From Macquaria australasica (lineage: Eukaryota; Chordata; Actinopteri; Centrarchiformes; Percichthyidae), in the NCBI GenBank assembly GCA_005408345.1, contig SEMN01000088.1, positions 1,302,001 to 1,366,000 on the forward strand: a DNA stretch of 64,000 bases, written 5' to 3'. The notes below the pieces were generated by a model. That model searched no databases, was not told where the DNA came from, and saw only the letters and a list, made by a program, of their open reading frames with translations. Shown here piece by piece: positions 20,701 through 29,578 of this stretch (within the stretch, counting starts at the first letter, position 1; every line of letters starts with the position of its first letter). Position numbers and translations under genes: made by a program.

Positions 20701-21449
20701 ATTGATCCCAAGTCTAAGGTGGGTCCACATCTTTTATATATCCAATTTCCTTATGAGTGTGTGTGCAGAGTAGTGTATCTGTGCTCACCTCCCTTGTTGT
20801 ATTTCCTGCAGGACATCCTCACCACTCACCCCTTCACTAAGATCTCCAACTGGAGCAGCGGCAACACGTACTTCCACATCACCATCGGGAACCTGGTCCG
20901 AGGCAGCAAGCTGCTGTGTGAAACCTCACTGGTGAGTCACTCAATTTAACATGATGTTGATGAACAAACACGCAGGGATGTAGATGCACGACACCGCTCA
21001 GAATAACCAGGAAATAAAGGTTTGGGTATTTAGCTTTCAACATAAGTGTGAGTTTAAATATGTCGGAACATACAATTCAAACAGTTTCTGTACTCAGTCG
21101 TTGCTCCTGTGTTGGAGTCAACAGTAGAAGTGAATGGACTGATTTTTATGATATTTGTGACAGAACTGATCATTTTGCCGTTAGTACATATTTTAAAATC
21201 GTAGGAAATGCTTTCATATCAAAACCATGTGGTTATCTGACAGTTGTACATTTTCCAGTGAAAAGCGAGTCACAAAAAAAAGCAATAGGGCCACATGTTC
21301 CAATAAATAAATATCAATTTAGCACTCTGTCTGACCTTTGACCCCGAACCCCTCAGGGCTACAAAATGGACGACCTCCTGACCTCTTACATCAGCCAGAT
21401 GCTGACGACCATGACCAAACAGCGAACCTCCCGGGGCAACAGCAAGTGA
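576..21449 (+). CDS. myo7a: Unconventional myosin VIIa, 3' portion (31 exons, 1482 residues, 5' end outside window)
   Basis: Actin-based motor; in vertebrates myosin VIIa works in hair-cell stereocilia and photoreceptors/RPE. Exons: 576-668, 1874-1968, 2202-2286, 2493-2711, 4237-4554, 5007-5216, 5520-5696, 5786-5875, 6304-6431, 7167-7293, 8459-8578, 9372-9545, 9634-9861, 11500-11670, 11761-11878, 11971-12097, 13032-13201, 13503-13693, 14574-14698, 14822-14979, 15633-15786, 16593-16748, 16828-16933, 17901-18014, 18198-18285, 18693-18799, 19752-19937, 20029-20145, 20635-20718, 20812-20931, 21357-21449. They sum to 4449 bp in one open frame. Domain order is motor end, IQ motifs, charged helix, MyTH4-FERM, SH3, MyTH4-FERM. 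As I recall human MYO7A, the match is close and collinear over its last ~1500 of 2215 residues. One intron is AT-AC type; the rest are GT-AG. Which teleost duplicate (aa or ab) this is cannot be decided from the window. Confidence 0.97.
680..721. repeat. (GT)n microsatellite
   Basis: About 21 GT units starting only 12 bp after the 5' splice site of the first visible myo7a exon. This is close enough to influence donor recognition. Confidence 0.95.
836..1240 (-). mobile_element. Dispersed retroelement-like repeat with (GATAA)n end
   Basis: Begins with tandem GATAA units (about 836-855), followed by CCTTTATTGTCCCACAGCAG and about 380 bp of AT-rich sequence. It resembles the 3' end of a non-LTR element lying in reverse, with the pentamer as its tail. 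A similar tail in the other orientation is at about 55060-55116 (GGGGATCAATAAAGT then CTATCTTA). Family assignment is from memory of fish genomes and unchecked. Confidence 0.5.
2712..4236 (+). other. myo7a: myo7a intron, mostly unique sequence
   Basis: A 1.5-kb intron. About 3040-3165 matches the internal part of the dispersed repeat family seen at 31360-31775 (AGCCTGGCTCTGTC..., AAAGCTCACTAATTAACA). The rest shows neither coding potential nor any repeat that I recognise. Confidence 0.6.
4237..4554 (+). CDS. myo7a: myo7a: charged single-helix region after the neck
   Basis: One 318-bp exon (residues 165-270). The sequence alternates runs of E/Q with K/R (for example EEREREEKEEARRKKELL), the pattern of a stable single alpha helix or short coiled coil. 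It then passes into the conserved VDHSDMVDRMFGFLG segment that precedes the tail. In myosin VIIa this region extends the lever arm. The exon is GC-rich on its coding strand, unlike the AT-rich introns around it. Confidence 0.93.
4675..4895 (+). repeat. Dispersed repeat containing CTCTAGCGCCACCATGAGG
   Basis: Shares long stretches with 28640-29065 and, in reverse, with 39240-39500 and 39796-39975. The common words are GGATGGATTGCCATGA, ACAGATATTCATG and CTGACTTTTCCTCTAGCG. The unit looks internally duplicated, since the CTGACTTTTC(C/A)TCTAGC word occurs twice. The family is unnamed here. Confidence 0.8.
5007..8578 (+). CDS. myo7a: myo7a: acidic linker and first MyTH4 domain
   Basis: Exons 5007-5216, 5520-5696, 5786-5875, 6304-6431, 7167-7293 and 8459-8578 (residues 271-554). 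After an acidic linker (PDEEDEDLSEYKF) the MyTH4 domain starts near KFAATYFQG and runs through RPLKQPLL, KIYETLGK, RPALRDEIYCQICKQLT, GWILLSLCVGCFAPSEKFVKYL and PPGYAPYCEERL. In class VII myosins MyTH4 packs with the following FERM domain to bind cargo such as the Usher-complex scaffold proteins. All donors and acceptors are GT/AG and the phases agree. Confidence 0.96.
5277..5315. repeat. Perfect 17-bp hairpin
   Basis: AGCACCTACCCACAACA, then a 5-base loop GTATC, then the exact reverse complement. It lies in the short myo7a intron 5217-5519. Confidence 0.95.
8720..9012 (+). repeat. Intronic repeat copy 1 (pair with 14055-14312)
   Basis: About 290 bp with clear similarity to 14055-14312 in another myo7a intron, in the same orientation and order. 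Shared words include TTAATCCATCCATCCATTTTCTG, ATTGTTATAT and CTACTGGTTTTC. It is either a dispersed element or an old within-gene duplication. Confidence 0.75.
9372..13201 (+). CDS. myo7a: myo7a: first FERM domain
   Basis: Exons 9372-9545, 9634-9861, 11500-11670, 11761-11878, 11971-12097 and 13032-13201 (residues 555-883). The order follows a FERM fold: a ubiquitin-like lobe (IMLPVTFMDGTTKTLLAD), a helical lobe ([20 protein letters not shown] to EEDLAELASQQYYVDYG) and a PH-like lobe (DVIVAVNWTGVYFVDEQEQ to TIKGDEYTFTSNNAEDI). Exon 13032-13201 has a second possible AG two bases downstream, but using it gives an immediate stop, so the first AG must be used. The intron before that exon carries a LINE fragment beginning about 15 bp after the donor. 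Confidence 0.95.
10270..10853. mobile_element. Element with ~140-bp inverted arms (foldback/MITE-like)
   Basis: The left arm (about 10270-10406) is, by eye, roughly 80% the reverse complement of the right arm (about 10714-10853). Shared words include GGCCTGATTACTGAATGA, TGACACAGATTATGG and TTTGGCCCCTGATGA. Arms of about 140 bp around a ~307-bp spacer without an open frame suggest a non-autonomous DNA element in the large myo7a intron 9862-11499. Target duplications were not resolved. Confidence 0.8.
12113..12440 (+). mobile_element. 3' fragment of a CR1/L2-like LINE
   Basis: Translation with one frame break gives GDRAFAVRTPK followed by LWNELPAEIRSAESV and a stop. This is the typical end of reverse-transcriptase ORF2 in CR1/L2-group LINEs. 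The stop (about 12230) is followed by about 200 bp of 3' UTR ending near AAAAGTGCTCTATAAATTAAG. Only the extreme 3' end is present, as expected from 5' truncation during retrotransposition. Confidence 0.75.
13256..13443 (+). mobile_element. SINE/LINE tail-like repeat with (TTGAA)n end
   Basis: Ends in GGCGCTATATAAATAAAACTG then tandem AATTG/TTGAA units. The same sequence is at about 52050-52163 (+), and the tail only, in reverse, is at about 40708-40757. It resembles a very common teleost short interspersed element 3' end. Family name not verified. Confidence 0.7.
13503..13693 (+). CDS. myo7a: myo7a: SH3 domain exon
   Basis: A single 191-bp exon encodes almost the whole SH3 domain between the two MyTH4-FERM units (residues 884-947). 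It contains FLSFSKGDLIILDEHDGE, a conserved GWAHGINDRTKQRGDFP stretch and the closing CVYVLP strand. The acceptor reads AGCAG at 13501-13505, a NAGNAG tandem site. Both choices keep frame and differ by one alanine. I chose the upstream site because human MYO7A, as I recall it, has an Ala at this position. Confidence 0.93.
14055..14312 (+). repeat. Intronic repeat copy 2 (pair with 8720-9012)
   Basis: Partner of 8720-9012. It carries CAGACCTGCAGCAAACACTG, the CCATCCATCCATTTTCTG word and CCCTACTGGTTTTCA in the same order. It is followed at about 14335-14470 by a reverse fragment of the repeat family best preserved at 31360-31775. Confidence 0.75.
14574..16748 (+). CDS. myo7a: myo7a: linker and second MyTH4 domain
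   Basis: Exons 14574-14698, 14822-14979, 15633-15786 and 16593-16748 (residues 948-1144). The linker contains ALVTMTPDQRRESIG. The domain contains YTLEEFSYDYFRPPPKSTLS, REPLKQPLLKKVL, KYMGDYPSKRVRSVNELTDQ, EIFCQILKQLTDN and GWELLWLCTGLFPPSN. This is the second MyTH4, which with the last FERM forms the terminal cargo-binding unit. Exon 14822-14979 ends in a U12-type donor, not GT. Exons 15633-15786 and 16593-16748 are each flanked by a GT-type repeat upstream and a CA-type repeat downstream. Confidence 0.95.
14980..15632 (+). other. myo7a: U12-type AT-AC intron in myo7a
   Basis: The exon before this intron has no usable GT donor in frame. The bases after ...GCCTTCATAG are ATATCCTTT, the minor-spliceosome AT-AC donor consensus. 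The 3' end reads TCTTTAAC at about 15614-15621, close to the U12 branch-site consensus, followed about a dozen bases later by AC (15631-15632). Splicing there joins LAFI with AVMKYMGDYPSKR in frame, as expected from the human protein (AVLKYMGDYPSKR). The intron also holds a GT repeat at about 14992-15017. Confidence 0.9.
15957..16100 (+). mobile_element. Solo end of a Tc1/mariner-like element (putative)
   Basis: CACTATATGGCCAAAAGTAT followed by GCGGACACCTGAAC resembles the terminal sequence of common fish Tc1/mariner-derived short elements. I did not find a matching opposite end nearby. Confidence 0.5.
16130..16480 (+). repeat. Dispersed repeat (second copy near 63380-63560)
   Basis: Contains TGCACACTACCTGCTCAGCA, CAGACAGACACAGTTAGA and ACCAGCTGGTGAACATGGTG. 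The same words in the same order appear at about 63380-63560 in an rsf1 intron. Class not recognised. Confidence 0.7.
16828..21449 (+). CDS. myo7a: myo7a: second FERM domain and C-terminus
   Basis: Exons 16828-16933, 17901-18014, 18198-18285, 18693-18799, 19752-19937, 20029-20145, 20635-20718, 20812-20931 and 21357-21449 (residues 1145-1482). Recognisable blocks are KYPPHLVEVEAIQHKTTQ, FEVESSTKAKDFC, DGDFFFDFVRHLTDW, TYQVFFMKKLW, LPKYLRGYHKCLREE, WPTFGSAFFEVKQTT, HPFTKISNWSSGNTYF and the terminal GYKMDDLLTSYISQML. The C-terminal FERM takes part in cargo binding and in head-tail autoinhibition in myosin VII. The stop is TGA at 21447-21449. Confidence 0.96.
17080..17580 (+). repeat. Tandem duplication of ~260 bp in a myo7a intron
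   Basis: Copy 1 (about 17080-17335) and copy 2 (about 17336-17580) share AATAACA(A/C)(A/G)CTTTTCC, CTCTTTTCAAATGAAAA, CAATAAAATGCAC and GGTGGCTAAT in the same order with a period near 261 bp. They have diverged since duplication. Confidence 0.8.
19077..19458 (+). mobile_element. Non-autonomous hAT-type element with perfect 8-bp TSD
   Basis: The left end is CAGGGATTTTCAAAGT and the right end is the reverse complement of CAGGGGTTCTCAAAAT, so they form short hAT-like inverted ends. CTCTAGAT flanks it on both sides (19069-19076 and 19459-19466), an exact 8-bp target duplication as expected for hAT transposition. The 382-bp body has no transposase. Confidence 0.9.
20215..20602 (+). repeat. Dispersed AT-rich repeat ending TTACATTCCACCACTG
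   Basis: Contains GTACAAAAGTATTA, TTGATGCATTAATGTAAAT, CTTAAGTAC and GAGTAAATGTACTTAGTTAC. Reverse copies lie at 24920-26560 (split by a hAT relic) and, partially, at 35520-35660. The 3' end abuts the acceptor region of the exon at 20635. Confidence 0.8.
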
Positions 21450-22580
21450 GCAGACGGCTGGAAACTCATCGATTACGGTCAATCAATCCTGCATTCACTC
21501 ACACACGCACAGTGTGAATACATGTAAACAAACTTGCTTCATTACACCAACTGTGTGTTCTTTAAATCGTCCCACCAAGTGGTTATTAAGGTAGTTGATT
21601 AGTGGTTAACTGACGCTGTAATGCCAACGTTTTCATTCATGTTACTGTAGATCGGCCCTGTCTTAAAACTCACCTGCTGCCTTTAAACAACCCACCGTAA
21701 CACGGCAATTCAGACGGCTTTCTATAAGCATTATAATCACTAAACTGTGAGCTTTCTCAGTTGATCATCTCTGTGCTGTAAAGTTTTATGTAACAGACTT
21801 TCAATGCAACTATTTTTAGACTTTGAGACAGAATTTAAACGCCACAATGTTTTCTCAAATGCCGGCATCAAGATAACAAAACAGTGTTCTAGCCTCTCGC
21901 TTGATTTACAAAAACTAGTTCTGAATGATCTCTCCCTCTTGCTTTAAACAGTCATAAGATCAGCAGTTACCTGGACCTGAAATAGTCACAACCATCCCCC
22001 AAAACAGAAGTCTACTTGTTAATTTTTGGTTTTCTTGTAGGTAGCTTCATTTTTCAGATGCATCCTTATTTATGCTCAGTTGTTACAAGTTTACCAAACC
22101 AGCATCAAAGTCACTTTTGAGCTTGTTTTAGATCCAGTCTCTTAGATTATAGACCACATCATTCAACAAATTACCCTTCATCTGTTAAACTTGGACACAT
22201 TAAGACGAACCTCCAGTGCTGCGAGGCGATCTGGATTTAAACTTTATTTAAATATAACCTGATGAGTTTTTATTGCATTGTTAAGTCATGCATGTGCAAG
22301 GAAACAGACCATATGTGTGCCACAGTTTCCCACTTCACTTCTTTGTATGTGTTGATCCACAGTAGTTAAGACTTTTTAGAACATGTTCATGTATACTGTA
22401 CTGTAGATGGTGACTGATTGTATGCTCATTTGTCTTTTCTAAATGTATGAACCATTAGCGTTGATTCTTAAGCATCAAGTCATAATCGTAATATTTTTGG
22501 ACCATGTTTATTAAGGAGAAACTGATGTGACCACATCCTGATGTAGACATGAATAAATTACTTTTTGCAAAGAGCACAGA
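21450..22580 (+). other. myo7a: myo7a 3' UTR (putative)
   Basis: AT-rich sequence without a long open frame follows the stop. An AATAAA at 22552-22557 is the best poly(A) signal, so cleavage is expected near 22570-22580, giving a 3' UTR of about 1.1 kb. The end is inferred from the signal only. The tail-to-tail gdpd4 gene may terminate close by or overlap. Confidence 0.55.
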
Positions 22581-24324
22581 GACGTTCGTTTCTCTTAAAT
22601 ATGGGCTGAGCTGCTGTAACCGGAGTGATTTTAGATTTTAGGAACGAGCCAGAGGACGACGCTGAACATTGAAAGACATGTAAGTAATGTCTGAAAATAT
22701 TCTTTAATTCTGATACGCCACGTTATGCACTTTGTATACTACACATGGTGATTTCTTTTCTTGGGGGGCAAAACATTAAATAAATTCTAATCCGGTGGTG
22801 TGAACAACATGACAACCATGTTATTACCATTCGCTCACCAGTAATTAATCTTAACGAGCAGCAACAAGTGATGTGTGGATTCTGTGAAGCCTGTGAGGAA
22901 GCCTGCAGACACCACTCAGGGCTGAAAAAGTCCTGACACCTCCTCTTTTTTGGGTAAGTAAATATCTAGTGAATGTTATTTACAGTTTATATTCTCCTAA
23001 AAATATAGTAAATATATAATGAGGTAGAAAAGACAGTGCTCTTTTGTAGTAAATACGCAAATAATTTATCAAAGTATCAGGCCTCTGTCCTAGAAATTTA
23101 ACCTGACATTAAGTAGAAATGCTTCTTTTTTACACTTCGGTTTTTGAAGTATTTAACGATGTATAATGTGGTAATTGGTGAGCTTTACAAGTGCTGGTAA
23201 GCAGATTTTGTTGCCATTTCCCGTCTTTGTGCTAAGCTAACCAGCTGCTGGCTGTAAATTAACAGACAGATGTAAGAGGTGTCGAGCTTCTCATCTAACT
23301 CTCGACGAGAGCGAATAACCGTATTTCCCAAAATTGAAAAAGCAAAAGTTTCATTTGAGGTAAAAATCACTAAAATATTCAACCTAAGAACAGTAGATTT
23401 GTGTGATAAAACGGCTACTAAAAGTGAAGAAATGTTTGTCACTTTATTTTCACAAAGTGCACTGCACAAAGTGTGATCTTACAGGTTGGCAGTATGGGGG
23501 GGGCGGGCTCATTGTTGCCAGGTTGGCTCCTCTCAGAGGTAGGTGTTTAGTGCTCAGTCACGGTTGCCAGGTTGGGTGTCCTCTCTGCTTGGGAGTTAGC
23601 ACTGGAGACCGACCAGATATCGCTCATCTCTGTAGTGGGAGGTCAGATTATGACAGGACTCGATGTCAGTGGAAAAGAAGGAACAGCTGAAAGCACGAAA
23701 CTACAACACGAGTCACATCTCAGAATTAAACGTAATATTTCCTGCAATTTAAGATTTTAAGTTATTGTTTAGCCTGCTGATTATTTTCTCGATTGTTTGA
23801 TCTATAAAAATGATGCCCATCACACTTTCTCTGAGCCCAAGGTAACTTTTTCAATTAGCTTGTTTTGTCCTACAAACAGTCCAAAGTCAAAGATTCAGTT
23901 GACTAAATGACAAAAGCAGCAAATCCTCACGTTCAAGAAGCTGGAGCCAGCTAGTGTTAAATGCAACATGAAGCATTTTTGGAATTTGTGATTATTTCAT
24001 TTAAGTACAAGAAGAGAGTTGAGAGCTCTTGGCACGGTTTTTAATTCAAACTGTTAATAAACGAGCTCAAATAAAAGGGTAAAGGGCTTTAAAAAAAAAA
24101 AAAAACATTACTCCTGAATTAACTCAATCTTTATGAAGGTGACAATAAAACTTCCATGTCTGTATGATAACGTATGCAGCCTAAATGTCCAGCATGCTAA
24201 CAGTGGAGTAGATGCCTACTAGGCGTGTAGAAATAAGTGACTCAGAAGAAAACAACACTGCAGCGCTGACCACAGTTTGTATGTGTCAGAGAAACTTCTT
24301 GATTCTACCTTTCATCACATTTCT
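22581..24324. other. Spacer between convergent myo7a and gdpd4; no gene recognised
   Basis: About 1.7 kb. Around 23160-23350 is a reverse fragment of the family best preserved at 31360-31775, and around 23760-23960 is another diverged dispersed repeat. A possible last gdpd4 exon on the - strand is discussed in the findings. A reverse-strand AATAAA lies at 23442-23447. Confidence 0.5.
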
Positions 24325-24672
24325 TTACAGTAGTTTACCTGTTTTGAACTTGATGTAAGTGCCGTTGTCCAGCATGATTTTGCTGTCCGAGCAGAAAGCC
24401 AGTCCTCGCTCTCGCCACCTGCCAGCAAACACAACATGTTTTAGCTCATCTTATTCAGCTCAGACCTCCTTTTCTGTAGTCCTGCCTGGGTGAAAGGTCA
24501 CCGCTACATCTCTAGGTAAGTGGGATTGTCCTCCTAACTGCTTTGTTTTTAACGGGGTGTGTGTGTGTGTGTGTGAGAGAGTGATTCACCAGTGAAAGAC
24601 GAAGATGATGAGGATCAGAACGAGGGACACCAGATCAGTGAGAATCCACATCAGGTTGTACTCATCTGGACT
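24325..24672 (-). CDS. gdpd4: gdpd4: last membrane helix and C-terminal tail
   Basis: Exon 24590-24672 encodes SPDEYNLMWILTDLVSLV and the helix LILIIFVFHWW, matching the last helix of the family (PDEYCLMWVTADLVSFTLIV in GDPD5). The next exon starts at 24418 and reads RERGLAFCSDSKIMLDNG then TYIKFKT. At 24338 there is a GTAAAC donor. Without it the frame closes after GKLL at 24325-24327. Either this is the true end or one more exon lies between 22600 and 24300. Confidence 0.7.
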
Positions 24673-26185
24673 CTGAGAGACAGACAGATTAAAAAAAGGG
24701 ATGGTGTGGGAGCAGAGAGCTCTGCGTTTAAACACCATTTAGTTTACGTGTACAGGTAAATCTTTTTTTTTGCCCTTTAAAAGACCACTCTTTTCTCAGG
24801 GTTTCTTTCATTAATCCAGACATGGACAGATTCATCTTGGTATTGAATGAATATAAAAAAGAGTGACAGATACTGAAAAGAGAAAACGGATAGGAAGAAA
24901 GAGACGAGGACAGAGACCTGGGGAATTCTCCTATTGCACCAATAATAATTTTTCAAAGTAAAAGTAGCAATACCACAGTATAAATACTCCATTTCAAGTA
25001 AAAGTCCTGCATTCAAAATGTCACAAAGTACAAAAGTATTAGCAACAAAATGTACTTAAAGTATCAAACGTAGAAGTACTCCTATGTATATATTATTGAT
25101 GTATTAATACAGGCCTGGCCAACCCGCGGCTCCCGAGCCGCATGCGGCTCTTTGCCTGGTTTCATGCGGCTCTTATGTTCATATCGAAGTTTGTGTTTTT
25201 ATTAATGTGCGTGTTCGCTTCGCTTGAGTTCAATACGGTATTTTCGTCAAACGCGCATGTGCGTGAGATGAAAATACCGCAAAGTTTCCCAGTAGGGGCA
25301 AGATCATTTGAGTAAACAATTTTTGTCAAGTTCACTCTCAAAATGGCAGGGAAAAAATGCACAGCAAAACGAAAATTTGAAGATGAACACAGGTCGTTTT
25401 TAACAGAGTGGGAGAGTTTATATTTTTTTTGTTGAACGTAATGGCAAGCCATTCTGCCTTATATGTCAGGCGTCATTAGCGCATTTCAAAGCTTCAAATC
25501 TTCAGCGCCACTTCAGCTCACTCCATGCCAACATCGACCAGGAATTTCCAAAAGGGACTGAACTTTGCAAGCACAAGTTGGCCACAGATTACGTTCCTCG
25601 TCGACCCATTTAATGCGGAGACGGACTGCTTGAAAGCCCCGCTAGTCACAGATGAGGCTGCGGCTGAGTTGGAGATGATCGATCTTTGTGAGGAGGACCA
25701 ACTGAAACCTGCTTTAAGGGGAAGGGACCATTGAGTTCTGGAAAAGTGTGCCAATGGAAAAATACCCCAATGTCAAACGGGCTGCGCTTAAGATACTGTC
25801 AATGTTTGGGTCAACATACGTCTCCGAGTCTGTGTTTTCTACCCTGAAACACGTGAAATCAAAGCATCGATCTGTTCTGACTGACACCCATGTGAAAGAA
25901 TTGCTTCGAGTGGCAACAACGGAATACAAGCCAGATTTGAAGAGGATTGTTCAAGGCAAGGAATTCCAGAAGTCTCACTAAGCAACATGCATAGTAAAAG
26001 AAAAACGCTATTGTAAATTATTATATTTTTGTTTGGACTTGGTTGAATTGAGAGTTTGTGTGTGTGAGACAGTGCACACAATGTTCATTGTTGAAAATGA
26101 CTGGCCTGTGGTCTTAGTACTGTAGGAGTCAATTTCTGTCATTATGTTGGTGTGTGACATTTACAATAAATCTGGCTGATCAGAG

Positions 26186-26230
<45 letters not shown>

Positions 26231-29200
26231 GAAGGGATGGGGTGATGTTCATGTGTGCCCATGTGTATGATGTGGCTCTTTGCGGTAACGCAGTAAAAAA
26301 TGTGGCTCTTAGTCTCTGACTGGTTGGCCACCCCTGTATTAAATATGTAAGCGGTCCTAAGGTGGAACTAATTTAACGACTTCTTATACTTTTGGTGGAT
26401 TAATTGGTAACAATGGATCATATTTCAAACAGATGATGTTTTGCATGTAACAATCTTAGTTTGAAAAGTAACTACCGCTTAGATAAATGTAGTGAAGTGA
26501 AACACTATTTTCCTCTGAGATGTAGTGGAGTAGAAGTATAAAGTAGCATAAAATGGAAACGCTGTTACCATGAGGAAGAGAGGGGCGTTCATGGTGCTGA
26601 GGAGCTGGGGGGCGTTGGTGGTGACCGAGTGGACTCCAGTGCACCAGGCCAGAGAGTAGAGCCACGGCTGGCTGATCACGTACAGGTTGGTGGTGATGTT
26701 CACGGTGGCGTACGCACTGCACACAAAGTGAGGAGAAAAAGAAAGTCACGATGCGTTTCAAAATACCAAGGGCATCTTTGATACACGCACACACACTGTG
26801 ACCTGATGAGTTCAGCAGACATGGAGCTGTAGTGCAGGTTGAGTTTGACGATGTGGTTCCTCTGGAGCTCCTCTAGGGGGAGCCGAGTGCCCGATGTCTG
26901 CTGGAGCTCAGGATCGATCTCCTGTACCAGAGCCCGCAGGTCTGATGGCAGCCACAGCACCTGGTGAACGAGTGACAGACACACACAGGACTCCATTGTG
27001 CGCACGCAATAGCATTTCGAGCCCTCGATGTAGTAAAACATTTCCTTTTTTCTCTATGGCCACTCCGGGGCTCCGTATCTGAGCATTTTTGATAGACAAG
27101 AAAAAAACATTTCAAGACACAAATTTGGGCTATACTCTGAGATGATTGATGTGTGCACTTGTCATTTTTGACATTCTCTAGATAGACTTGAAGTCCTGTT
27201 TTATTTGTAGTTTAGTTGGTAGTGTCTCTGTTATACCTTTGTTTCAGAAATGGTCTGATAAGCCGTTGTGTTCAGTTTGTTAGGTCAGTTTTGTTCAGTT
27301 TATTTTAATTTATTATAACCTCAGTCTTGTTCTGTTTAGTTGACCTTGTCCTGAATAAACCCCTCTTTTTGGAAATCCACCTGTGACTCCTCATGCCTGC
27401 CAGTTCGGTCCCTTCACATACTCTAACAACCAAACTAAAGACTCACCTGCGAGGAGTGGATGGAGGACTCGTTCTGGATGACCTCCAGCGTGCGCTGGAT
27501 CCAGGTGTCTCTGTACGGGTGACCTCTGGGTGGACGGTAGAGGTCAAAGATCACCAGTTTGTCTTTCTGAGCTGCCAGCTGGAGGAAGGCCTGCAGGCTG
27601 CAGACGGACTGTTTTCCTACCCGCAGTCGGTCCTCTGCTCCCAGAGAGCCGGCCATACCAAACGGATTGTGCTGGAAGGGACAACGATCAATACCTGATT
27701 AATACTGTGACGCAACATGCTGCCCAATATGTTCCTCATCCAACAGCTGATTCTAAGGTTCGGTGGTTGTGATTTAACTACCACATGTCGTCTGTACGCA
27801 CAGCTGCCAATATGCTGATAACAACCAATACTTCTACTTTGATTAACTCAATTCTGCTAATCAGAAACAGGTTTACTGTCAAGTGGGTTTTCACATACAA
27901 GGAATTTTCCTTTGTGTTGTGCTGCACAACAGTGAAAATATACAGAAGTAGTACTGCAAAAAGTCATCTAAAAAATAGAAATTTACAATAACAATGTGTA
28001 GGACATATGAAGAGTTCATTTGCAAAAGCAGATAAACGCCAACATCAGTTTACTATAAAGAGATCTGTTTTTGCAAATGGACCCTTCATATATTCTAAAG
28101 TATAAAGAGCTGTAAAGTGATTAAACAAAGAATTAAATGTACAAAACTTTGAGTAAGGAATGTGCAAATTCATAGTATAAAGAATAAGTGAAATAAGAGA
28201 CGTACAGAACTACATCCTAACAAACTTTATATTGTTGCAATATGAACTTTTGATTTCCTAACCTCAATCCTGTTATATTAATATTTCTACCTGTATGTTT
28301 GGGATTGTGTGTGTGTGTGTGTGCACTACAGTATATTTTGCGTAACTCTTTAAGCTTACTGCATGTGACTCACAGAGAGGAACCAGGCTCCGGCGTTCAG
28401 GCTCTCCAGATCGGCCCAGGTGAACATGGCAGCCAGGGTGTCAGTCCGGTTGGGGAAAACCTGGTAGATGTTGGTGGTCCGTCGCAGGGTGTGGTCATGC
28501 ATCAGGAAGGGAACCCCATCAAAGCTACAACCACGACATAACAGCATTGACAAGTGTGTCCAATATGTTGGAGAAATCTTAATATCTTTAATAAATAAAG
28601 TCTCAGTTTAGAAAAGCATGTTGGCAATGTTGGACCTCCATTTTGATCCAGGCTGAAATATCTCAACTATCGGATGGATTGCCATGAAATTTTGTACAGA
28701 TATTCATCATCCTCAGAGGATGAATCCTACTAACTTTGGTGATCCCCTGACTTTTCCTCTAGCGCCACCATGAGGTTGACATTTTTGGTGTCGAGTGAAA
28801 TGTCTCGACAAATATTGGATGGATTTCCTTGAAGTTTAGTACCAACATTCATGCCCCCCCGCAGGATGAAGTGTGATAACTTTTCATCTAGCTCTGTCAT
28901 CAGGCCAAAATTTCAACTTGTCTGATACTTTGGTTTATGACTAAATACCTGCAAAATTAATGCTAATTAGCAATTGTTAGCATGCTAACACCCTAAACTA
29001 AGATGGTGAACATAAACATGACTGCTGCTAAACTACAACTAGCATAACACTGTGACAGAGCTGGTAGCAGGAATGTGCACCAATTCACATTTGCAGTTTT
29101 TTCTTAAACACTATTATAAACAATCCACTGAAAATGTTCCATTTGAGTCACAGCTGGTTAGAGTCGTCCTATAGGCAGCCAGTATAGTATTGATCAGTGA

Positions 29201-29537
29201 CAAACATTAGATTTCTATTAAAGCTGGGGGAGGCAGAATCTGTGCAACCTGTGCAAAACCTTCCGCCTCTCTCTGCTGCCTCGTATCACTCCGCTAAGCC
29301 CCTCCCACCAAACCCACAACTTGGACCGGCAGCAGAAGGAGTCGGTTCCCCAGTGAAACCGTATCCCTCGTAGGGCTCGCTCTCCACAACGTGAGCCTCA
29401 CAGAGGCCGCGGTCCCTCCCGCCGTGACTTGTTTTCTCAACAACGCCCCTCCAGGGCTTCACGGCCGCAGAGCAGAGCGCCCCAGGCTTCAGAGGCAGCT
29501 GCAACGCCGTCCAGCAGCGGGAAGAGAGGCTAGTACA

Positions 29538-29578
<41 letters not shown>

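Noticed and set aside
25525..25981. Two short + strand frames as possible real genes
   Set aside because: Together with the frame at 25343 they are pieces of one broken hAT transposase with an internal deletion and a frameshift, flanked by element ends and a target duplication.
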